5,085 bases of DNA. It comes from Candidatus Zhuqueibacterota bacterium. GTDB taxonomy: Bacteria > Zhuqueibacterota > QNDG01. The notes below the pieces were generated by a model. That model saw nothing but the letters and a program-made list of their open reading frames with translations, made no database searches and was not told where the DNA came from. Made by a program: the position numbers and the translations under genes. Positions 1-5,085 of the stretch are shown here, in pieces (the stretch's first letter is position 1; each line of letters begins with the position of its first letter). The stretch spans positions 1 through 5,085 of the forward strand of contig QNDG01000167.1 in the NCBI GenBank assembly GCA_003645915.1, given 5' to 3'.

Positions 1-2162
1 CACCGTTCCTTTATCTTTCTTCCATCACAATTCCCCCAGATTTCATTAGCAAGAACACTGACAAGTGAATCATTGGCAGGATAATTTGTTAGGCCATAAG
101 CCTTGGATGGCTTTGGACCTATAACAGTTGCACCAGCATGGATAAGCTTGGCAATTTTTTTTAGTACTTCAGGATCAATTTTTCTTTTTTTGGGCAAAAC
201 TAACAAGCGATAACTCATTCCATCTGGTAGTACAATTTTTCCATTGCAAACAGACATACGTTTTAAAATGACTTCTGAATTTACAACATCATAATCATAA
301 CCCTGCTCAAAATTTGGATCAATATGTTTTGTAGGCACAAAATTTGGAATTTGACCTCCCTCATAAAAACAGACATCTGCCACAAAATGACCCTGCTGTA
401 ATAAAAACTGGCTCCTCCCGATGTACTCAGTAAAGGCATGTGCCTGCTTCCACCAGGTAATCTGGGGATTGAAATGAGTTCCGGCAAAATACTCATATCC
501 TGGCAGTCCTACATCTTTTGGAGAATGAGTAAATGTGTGAATTATCAAACTGTTTATTCCAGAGCAAAAAGCCTGATCAATTGTCCTTTTCAATTGGAAT
601 GCACTTTGCTCCCAGTGTTTATCTATTACTGTCAATGCCTCTGCAGCAGCAAGGCGAGAACCATATATATGCGCTGCTGATGCAGCCTGCTTGCCAAACA
701 TTCGTTTCCATGGTTGGAATCGTCCCTGTCTTAAATCGGTCTCCGCCCAAAATTCACCCACGGGGACATCGCAGCGTCCAAGACATTTTAACATATCAAC
801 AGGAATAGGGGTTGTTGACATTTCCGCATGAAATTCAAGCCCATGTTTATGGCACAGATATCTGAATTGTCCATAATAGTTGTCAGCAATAAGGTCTCCA
901 ATCGTTTTCCGATAATCATGGAGAAAACGATTGGAGATATCTCTATTCTCTACAATACGTCCTGCCAGTATCGGTAAATAAGGTGTCATATCATAGCCAC
1001 GGCGTTTTCGGAATTCATTGAGAAAACCAGTGGTCCAATTTGCGATTCGAACTTCCCAACTATCCAGGTAAAGGTACTTCAGACTTTTTCTATCTACTTC
1101 AGCCGCATTTTTGATTATTTCTTCACCAATTTCAGCAAAATGGCGACCGGCTGCCTTCGCACTGAGATGATCCATTGCCAAACCCTTGTTGTGAGGGTTT
1201 GTGGCTTGTAACATAACACCGGTATAAGTATGACCAAATCGTAAAATTAACCATTCACCTTTTGGTACTGTCCAACTTAGGTACCCATTATGATTCACTC
1301 TATTAGTAATATCATATATTGAATTTCGAGCAATATAAGGCTCTCCAGGAATATCTGGTACATTATCATAAACAATATCAAACAAAAATCCCCTGTCCTC
1401 AGGATAATTGAAACTATGAACTGATTTGAGTGCCCAATGCTTTAATCTGCCGGGTGGAACATTAAACTTTGAATCTACTTGTAAATTCATTACTTCTAAT
1501 TGAGCCAAAGGTACAGCAAGAATTGCAACATCACGATAATAAACAGGTTTCCCTGAGCTATCATAATTAAGATCGTTATTAACTTTCATTTCACCGTATG
1601 TTATCAATTTATGGTTGTTAGTATAAATTGGACCAGAAGGAAGCGGTAACTTACCAGAAAATTCCTTTGGGCCTTTTAAAACCAATTCAGACCATACCAG
1701 TTCTTGTTGTCCATACTCAGGTGTTACCCAGGGACCACCGGCATTGAAACCACTCGTCATGCTAACTCCCAGTTCCAGACCTAAACGAGAGGCTTCTTCC
1801 ACCGTATGCCGGAAAACTTCTTGCCATTTAGGACTCATAAACGCTGGACCCACTGGAACTGAAATAACATCTTTACGACGCCAGCGATCTACCCCCGCTG
1901 CATCAAAAATTAGCGCGCCCCCGATGCTTTGCTGTTTCATTTCTTCAATATCCCTGACTGCACCTTTTGTGTCAATATTACTATTAAGCCACCACCAATA
2001 AACTTGAGGGCGCGCAGCTGGTGAAGGAGTTACAAACCCATCTTCGAGGTGGAAGTTGGAATTCCAAAGATCTGTATGTGCTTTGGAGAAAATTACTGTA
2101 CCAAGAAACACTAAAATCAATAGAACCAAAATGTTATTTATTTTTTTCACTTTGATTTTCAT
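1..2162 (-). CDS. GH106-type alpha-L-rhamnosidase, secreted (C-terminus beyond window)
   Basis: Predicted exo-acting glycoside hydrolase that removes alpha-linked L-rhamnose from polysaccharides or glycoconjugates outside the cytoplasm. The frame is open for 720 codons and runs off the left edge. GH106 proteins are usually about 900-1100 residues, so a few hundred C-terminal residues, normally beta-sandwich domains, are missing. Residues 1-28 form a signal peptide: basic start, hydrophobic stretch 11-25, likely cleavage after S-K-A (26-28). Family-like blocks follow: ARPQVYWWWLN (50-60), GGALIFDAAG (81-90), YLDSWEV (365-371), FHAEM (444-448), VPVGEFW (466-472), AAEAL (506-510), THSP (545-548) and GYEYFAGTHFNPQITWW (555-571). 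Glu370, Glu447, Glu470 and Glu508 are candidate active-site acids; I cannot assign acid and base. The ATG overlaps the stop of the upstream gene (ATGA) and has only a weak, very close GGGA, so translation is probably coupled. The family call is firm; substrate specificity is inferred. Confidence 0.9.
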   Translation of the reverse strand, partial: MKIKVKKINNILVLLILVFLGTVIFSKAHTDLWNSNFHLEDGFVTPSPAARPQVYWWWLNSNIDTKGAVRDIEEMKQQSIGGALIFDAAGVDRWRRKDVISVPVGPAFMSPKWQEVFRHTVEEASRLGLELGVSMTSGFNAGGPWVTPEYGQQELVWSELVLKGPKEFSGKLPLPSGPIYTNNHKLITYGEMKVNNDLNYDSSGKPVYYRDVAILAVPLAQLEVMNLQVDSKFNVPPGRLKHWALKSVHSFNYPEDRGFLFDIVYDNVPDIPGEPYIARNSIYDITNRVNHNGYLSWTVPKGEWLILRFGHTYTGVMLQATNPHNKGLAMDHLSAKAAGRHFAEIGEEIIKNAAEVDRKSLKYLYLDSWEVRIANWTTGFLNEFRKRRGYDMTPYLPILAGRIVENRDISNRFLHDYRKTIGDLIADNYYGQFRYLCHKHGLEFHAEMSTTPIPVDMLKCLGRCDVPVGEFWAETDLRQGRFQPWKRMFGKQAASAAHIYGSRLAAAEALTVIDKHWEQSAFQLKRTIDQAFCSGINSLIIHTFTHSPKDVGLPGYEYFAGTHFNPQITWWKQAHAFTEYIGRSQFLLQQGHFVADVCFYEGGQIPNFVPTKHIDPNFEQGYDYDVVNSEVILKRMSVCNGKIVLPDGMSYRLLVLPKKRKIDPEVLKKIAKLIHAGATVIGPKPSKAYGLTNYPANDSLVSVLANEIWGNCDGRKIKER
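2159..2162 (-). other. ATGA stop/start overlap between propeller and GH106 genes
   Basis: The minus strand reads GAA TGA at the end of the propeller gene, and the ATG of the GH106 gene shares TGA's first two bases. The preceding bases (TGTGGGA) give only a weak ribosome site directly against the start codon. This arrangement typically lets a terminating ribosome restart, tying the amounts of the two enzymes together. Confidence 0.8.
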
Positions 2163-3583
2163 TCCCACAAATCAAACCCAAATAGTTGTGCATAGCGAAG
2201 TTGAAATTCTATTCGAACAGGTTTCCCTTTAAGAGATTTGATACTTTTCTTCCATTTAACAGGATTAGCAATAGAATCTCCTTTGATTGTAAACCAGTCA
2301 AAATTCTTCAACCGTTTTCCGTTCTCATCCAATAAACGAACGCGCAATACATCATCAACATTAGCATTCACTGTCATTGAGTCAGCATTTAAAATAACAG
2401 GTTTGGTGATTAATGTTCCTATATTTAAATCAGCATCCCTAGAAACGTAGCGATCCCGCGGCATACGAGCAAGTCCAATCTGGCGCTCAGTGAAACGAGC
2501 TACTTTATGTCCATGAGCATATCCCACATAATAAATAAAAGTTTCATTTCCTACAACAAGCTGTTCATCGCCCCAAGCCATTGCATGATCCCAGCTACCC
2601 GGCAAAGGATTGTTTGGTATAAAAGGCTCATAGTCGCGCTGCCAGGTTCTTCCGTCCCGCGACCATGCCAGTACAGTATAACCCAAACCAGCCGCTTTAC
2701 GTTTCATGTCTCCCATTTCTTTTGCTGTCTTGCCAGGAGTGGCATTTTTATCATCTCTCAGTATCTTTACTAAACCAATAAGTAAATCCCCCCTGCAAAG
2801 AACACCTCCCATAGAGTAAAATTGTGTTTCTCCCTGTTCGACGGGAGCATTTACTTTCGGTGTGATTATCATCCAGGGTTTTTCCCATCGTAACAAATCT
2901 TTACTAACACTTTCATAAGGGATCCGGAGCCTGCCTTTCCAAAATTTGCTTTCAGTACGGTTAGAAAAAATTGCAAGATACTGTCTCCGAAGGGGATCCC
3001 AATGTAAGGAATTAATGTCATGGTTATGCTTAAGTACAGAAGTGTCCGCCATCATTTTCCAGTTAAATCCACCGGGAGAGGTTGCGATCATTAATCCGTC
3101 TTTATAATAAAAGCCCAACAAAAACCGTTTTTTCTTATCAGGATAATTTACTCCACGGTCAACAACAGAACAGTTAAATCTAATTTTATGAGGATCCTTT
3201 AAAACACGATGCGGACTTAACCAATGAATACCATCCTTGGATTCAATATAGCCGATGTGTGATTGACGCATATTTTCCGAAGTATTGTACCACATACGGA
3301 AACGGCCTGATTCCGGATCCTTAATAACACTTAAATAAGGCTGAAAATTATCATCACCTTTTTTACCTCCTGTAACTATTGGCTCAGAAAGTTTTGCAGG
3401 ATTATTTACCGTGCGAGTAAGAAAAGACTGTTCTGCTATTAGGTAATCATCTATAAATAAATGCGGTCCCTTCCCCACCTTAATTGCATGGGTAGAATTT
3501 GTTCCGCATTGAATTTGAGACAAAACAAAAAATAATACAGATAAAACAGGAATTACATTCCTGAGAAATTTTTTTCTTACCAT
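2159..3583 (-). CDS. Secreted LFIDDYLI-type predicted glycoside hydrolase (five-bladed propeller plus beta-sandwich)
   Basis: 474-residue protein of a type common in polysaccharide-degrading bacteria but, to my knowledge, poorly characterised. It is often annotated as hypothetical or as a GH43/GH32-like hydrolase. Numbering from the ATG at 3583, residues 1-33 are a signal peptide with hydrophobic stretch about 10-22 and possible cleavage after T-H-A (31-33). The mature protein opens with LFIDDYLI (42-49), then MWYN (97-100). It carries repeated blade-type motifs ending in Trp: SKDGIHW (115-121), SPGGFNW (169-175), SKDLLRW (227-233) and SRDGRTW (308-314). The pattern fits a five-bladed propeller. 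Residues from about 383 to 474 resemble the beta-sandwich end of this protein type (NIGTLITKPV, LRVRLLDENGK, GKPVRIEFQL). Asp45, Asp46 and Glu252 (GETQFY) are candidate functional acids only. The start at 3583 is preferred over an in-frame ATG at 3595 because GGAGG lies 5 bases before it. It sits between sialidase-like and GH106 genes, so a role on the same glycan is likely. The reaction is unknown. Confidence 0.78.
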   Translation of the reverse strand: MVRKKFLRNVIPVLSVLFFVLSQIQCGTNSTHAIKVGKGPHLFIDDYLIAEQSFLTRTVNNPAKLSEPIVTGGKKGDDNFQPYLSVIKDPESGRFRMWYNTSENMRQSHIGYIESKDGIHWLSPHRVLKDPHKIRFNCSVVDRGVNYPDKKKRFLLGFYYKDGLMIATSPGGFNWKMMADTSVLKHNHDINSLHWDPLRRQYLAIFSNRTESKFWKGRLRIPYESVSKDLLRWEKPWMIITPKVNAPVEQGETQFYSMGGVLCRGDLLIGLVKILRDDKNATPGKTAKEMGDMKRKAAGLGYTVLAWSRDGRTWQRDYEPFIPNNPLPGSWDHAMAWGDEQLVVGNETFIYYVGYAHGHKVARFTERQIGLARMPRDRYVSRDADLNIGTLITKPVILNADSMTVNANVDDVLRVRLLDENGKRLKNFDWFTIKGDSIANPVKWKKSIKSLKGKPVRIEFQLRYAQLFGFDLWE

Positions 3584-3588
3584 TGCTA

Positions 3589-3593
3589 CCTCC
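3589..3593 (-). promoter_or_regulatory. Ribosome binding site GGAGG that sets the start of the propeller gene
   Basis: The minus strand reads TAA-ATGGAGGTAGCAATG from the stop codon of the sialidase-like gene onward. GGAGG lies 5 bases before the ATG at 3583 and overlaps the last base of the competing ATG at 3595. A ribosome bound here can only serve the 3583 start, so the protein most likely begins MVRKKF. Confidence 0.75.
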
Positions 3594-3595
3594 AT

Positions 3596-4786
3596 TTAAT
3601 TTGTCTTTTTGACAGTAAAAAACGTTCCGACAACTATTTTTTCGCTGCCCCTCTTTATTTCATGATAAACTTGAATAGTATCATCTGCTACTTCAAGTAT
3701 ATAGTTATAGCTGCCTGTGTTGCCAAACTGAAATGCCCCTTTCCAGGTTTTTCCATTGTCATCTGAAAAAATCAGCCAGTTGCCGGGACGGCTATAAGTA
3801 CAAACAATAATTCCGTTTTCCATTGCAACAAGGCTGGGGCCGACACCTCTGTCTGCTATCTGCTCCGGCGGAGTCCAATGGCGGCCGCTGTCAGCTGACA
3901 TGGAACAGTAAAGCGGGGTCGGGAAAAGATTAACGCCGCCGCCAGGATTTCGTCCTCCCGAGCGCATTACACATACGATATCTCCATTGGGAGCTTGTAC
4001 CAAATCTGCCTCCCGAAAACCCTCCTGTGTAATGGCAGGAACAACTGTAGTTGCAGAAACCCGGCTGAACGGAATGCTTTTTCCAACCATCTTGTGATCA
4101 GCAGGAATACCGCGCCCAAGCATTCTGTCATAAGCAACAAGTACAGGATTACCCCATGTGCGGCCATTATTCTCTGAAAATACAACAATAGTCCGGTACT
4201 TACGCTGATTTAACTCCGGCGGGTAACCGTCGCACAGAATAACATCGCCTTTATAATTACCATACATAGTTCCAATCAGATCTCCGTTTGCAAGACGGAG
4301 AATACCATGGTGGAAAAGGAATCCGTCAATTCTATCACCGCTGCCAGTCACAGTTGACGAGGCCTGAGGAATGTTGAGAACCGCTTCCTCATCCTTTACA
4401 GTTTTCCAGTTGTCGAGCGACCTGTGCTGATGCAATGTAAATTTTCCATCAGTACGTCTCCGGGAGTTACGCTCAATACTAAGAATCTCATTATTCCCTA
4501 AATCAATAGCAACCTTTGTCCCAGGCCCCCTTGTACCAATTTTCCATGTATGTCCGCCATCATACGACCAGGCTGCTTTCTTTCCATTCCCTACAACAAT
4601 ACGGCCGTCTTTAAACTGAAAAGCCAGTGCAGATGTCTGTGCGGGTATGATGACCGATTTACCAGCAGTAACTTTGATGCCGGGAATTTTCGGCACAGCA
4701 GGTTTAAAAAATTGAGCTTCAGCAGTAGATACTATTAGAACCAGTATTGTAAATATTAATTTAGTAATAATGTAGACTTTTTTCAT
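3596..4786 (-). CDS. Secreted sialidase-fold (BNR/Asp-box) glycan-active protein
   Basis: 396-residue protein of the sialidase superfamily, predicted six-bladed propeller. Numbering from the ATG at 4786, residues 1-24 are a clear signal peptide with cleavage after A-E-A (22-24). Four Asp boxes are visible: SYDGGHTW (74-81), SENNGRTW (204-211), SADSGRHW (297-304) and SDDNGKTW (341-348). Residues typical of a sialidase active site include Glu259 (EADLVQAPNGD), Arg275 (CVMRSGG), Arg333 (YSRPGNW) and a Tyr-rich segment near 360-362 (SYNYILEV). The N-terminal FRIP-like motif that carries the first arginine of true sialidases is not seen: the matching region reads VIIPAQTSALAFQFKDGR. Automatic annotation would probably say exo-alpha-sialidase. 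I favour another sugar or uronate-linked substrate, because members of this fold include non-sialidase enzymes such as GH145, which acts on rhamnose-glucuronate linkages. A GTG at 4810 could add eight residues, but GGGAG upstream of the ATG and the clean signal peptide favour 4786. It is the first gene of the enzyme operon. Confidence 0.82.
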   Translation of the reverse strand: MKKVYIITKLIFTILVLIVSTAEAQFFKPAVPKIPGIKVTAGKSVIIPAQTSALAFQFKDGRIVVGNGKKAAWSYDGGHTWKIGTRGPGTKVAIDLGNNEILSIERNSRRRTDGKFTLHQHRSLDNWKTVKDEEAVLNIPQASSTVTGSGDRIDGFLFHHGILRLANGDLIGTMYGNYKGDVILCDGYPPELNQRKYRTIVVFSENNGRTWGNPVLVAYDRMLGRGIPADHKMVGKSIPFSRVSATTVVPAITQEGFREADLVQAPNGDIVCVMRSGGRNPGGGVNLFPTPLYCSMSADSGRHWTPPEQIADRGVGPSLVAMENGIIVCTYSRPGNWLIFSDDNGKTWKGAFQFGNTGSYNYILEVADDTIQVYHEIKRGSEKIVVGTFFTVKKTN

Positions 4787-4795
4787 CTTATAACA

Positions 4796-4801
4796 TCTCC
4801 C
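4796..4801 (-). promoter_or_regulatory. Ribosome binding site that sets the start of the sialidase-like gene
   Basis: The minus strand reads GGGAGA here, with 10 bases between GGGAG and the ATG at 4786. Spacing is slightly long. The site lies inside the reading frame that would follow from the GTG at 4810, which argues against that upstream start. Confidence 0.55.
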
Positions 4802-4810
4802 GGTGACCAC

Positions 4811-4822
4811 TTATTATAATAA
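4811..4822. promoter_or_regulatory. Perfect 12-base palindrome over the -10 box, possible operator
   Basis: TTATTATAATAA reads the same on both strands and covers the candidate -10 box. IclR-family dimers bind short AT-rich palindromes near promoters, so this could be an operator for the regulator encoded just upstream. It is made only of A and T within an AT-rich gap, so chance is a real alternative. Confidence 0.25.
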
Positions 4823-4842
4823 ATTTTATATTTTAGTTTTAA
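4813..4842 (-). promoter_or_regulatory. Candidate sigma70-type promoter of the enzyme operon
   Basis: In the 70-base gap after the regulator gene, the minus strand carries a perfect TATAAT (4813-4818). An 18-base spacer separates it from TTAAAA (4837-4842), which matches four of six bases of TTGACA. The start of the sialidase-like gene is 27 bases past the -10 box. The stretch is very AT-rich, so a chance match is possible. If the organism is a Bacteroidota member, whose main promoters use a different -10 and -33 pattern, this call would be wrong. Confidence 0.4.
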
Positions 4843-4856
4843 CCTGATTTAAATAA

Positions 4857-5085
4857 TCATTTACTGTAAATAGACGAGCCCCTATAACCAAGATTCTCTG
4901 AAATACAACCTGCATATTTTTTCACCTCTTCCCCGATTACCGGAAAATCCTTTTCTTTAATACGAACTGAAGGGCCTGTGACCCAGATTGCAGCAATGGG
5001 ATAACCATGACGGTTAAAAATAGGAGCGCTAATACAGTGCATACCTTCTATCTCCTCTGCATTGTCAATGGAATATCCGCATCTG
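4857..5085 (-). CDS. IclR-family transcriptional regulator, C-terminal part only
   Basis: The last 75 codons of a regulator whose start lies beyond the right edge. IclR proteins are usually about 250 residues, so the N-terminal winged helix-turn-helix and most of the ligand domain are not visible. The visible part matches the end of the IclR effector-binding domain: RCGYSIDNAEEIEGMHCISAPIF, then a short hairpin (NRHGYPIAAIWVTGPSVRI) and the terminal helix (KDFPVIGEEVKKYAGCISENLG). The segment around Gly-Met-His-Cys-Ile-Ser-Ala-Pro is the usual IclR 'EG-x-x-C-x-A-x-P' signature. A Met at 5042 is internal to this domain and is not the start. IclR proteins bind small carbon metabolites and repress or activate nearby catabolic genes; KdgR of pectin-degrading enterobacteria is a known case. 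Its position 70 bases upstream of the enzyme genes, same strand, suggests local control, which is inference. Confidence 0.88.
   Translation of the reverse strand, partial: RCGYSIDNAEEIEGMHCISAPIFNRHGYPIAAIWVTGPSVRIKEKDFPVIGEEVKKYAGCISENLGYRGSSIYSK

Noticed and set aside
438..808. Two overlapping plus-strand open frames (438-680 and 533-808)
   Set aside because: They lie opposite the continuous GH106 frame, have no ribosome site or family resemblance, and are shadows.
1744..2001. Plus-strand open frame of 85 codons
   Set aside because: It is antisense to the highly recognisable N-terminal GH106 blocks and its translation has no domain character.
1..2162. Possible frameshift or pseudogene in the GH106 region, since no complete open frame is bounded there
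   Set aside because: Codon-by-codon reading from 2162 gives 720 sense codons with family blocks throughout and no internal stop. It is simply cut by the window edge.
2238..2773. Plus-strand open frames at 2238-2450 and 2507-2773
   Set aside because: Both are antisense to the propeller gene, whose frame is intact and family-like.
2993..3000. Palindrome GGGATCCC inside the propeller gene
   Set aside because: It is eight bases within a coding region and is explained by codon choice. Nothing around it suggests a regulatory or mobile origin.
3494..3496. Cys26 of the propeller protein as a lipoprotein attachment site
   Set aside because: The residues before it are Gln-Ile-Gln, which do not fit a lipobox. 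A signal peptidase I site after Thr-His-Ala is a better match.
3967..4738. Short open frames at 3967-4188 (minus), 3995-4177 and 4550-4738 (plus)
   Set aside because: All fall inside the sialidase-like gene, which carries the Asp boxes and catalytic-type residues in its own frame.
4788..4796. Tiny frame ATG-TTA-TAA just before the sialidase-like start, as a leader peptide
   Set aside because: It has two codons and touches the GGGAG with no spacing, so it cannot be initiated from it. It is most likely chance.
4787..4856. Intrinsic terminator after the IclR gene
   Set aside because: No GC-rich hairpin followed by a T run is visible on the minus strand. The palindromes here are AT-only, so read-through from the regulator gene into the enzyme genes remains possible.

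Overview
The window holds four genes, all on the minus strand, so transcription runs from high to low coordinates. In that order they are: the C-terminal end of an IclR-family regulator (4857-5085, start outside the window), a secreted sialidase-fold (BNR/Asp-box) protein (3596-4786), a secreted protein of the 'LFIDDYLI' type predicted to be a GH43/GH32-like beta-propeller plus a C-terminal beta-sandwich (2159-3583), and a large secreted GH106-type alpha-L-rhamnosidase (1-2162, C-terminus outside the window). There are no RNA genes, mobile elements, CRISPR arrays or long repeats. The only non-coding DNA is a 70-base gap (4787-4856), which carries the likely promoter, and a 12-base gap between the second and third genes.

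The three enzyme genes look like one operon. Sialidase-like and propeller genes are 12 bases apart. Propeller and GH106 genes share a 4-base ATGA stop/start overlap. All three products begin with a Sec signal peptide, so they probably act together outside the cytoplasm on one polysaccharide or glycoconjugate. GH106 enzymes release alpha-linked L-rhamnose, which makes a rhamnose-containing glycan (pectic rhamnogalacturonan, a rhamnose-rich exopolysaccharide or an algal polysaccharide) the best guess for the target. The sialidase-like protein keeps two of the three arginines of true sialidases but lacks the usual first one, so sialic acid is probably not its substrate. The IclR regulator just upstream, on the same strand, is a plausible local controller. 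No transporter, SusC/SusD pair or rhamnose catabolic gene is visible.

The organism cannot be named from this window. Clear Shine-Dalgarno sites, roughly 40-48% GC in hand-counted lines, and enzyme types common in polysaccharide degraders of the Planctomycetes-Verrucomicrobia-Lentisphaerae and Fibrobacteres-Chlorobi-Bacteroidetes groups suggest an environmental or gut bacterium of one of those groups. This is inference. The most under-described component is the LFIDDYLI propeller protein. The set as a whole reads as a compact rhamnoglycan-degrading locus rather than a wholly new kind of system.
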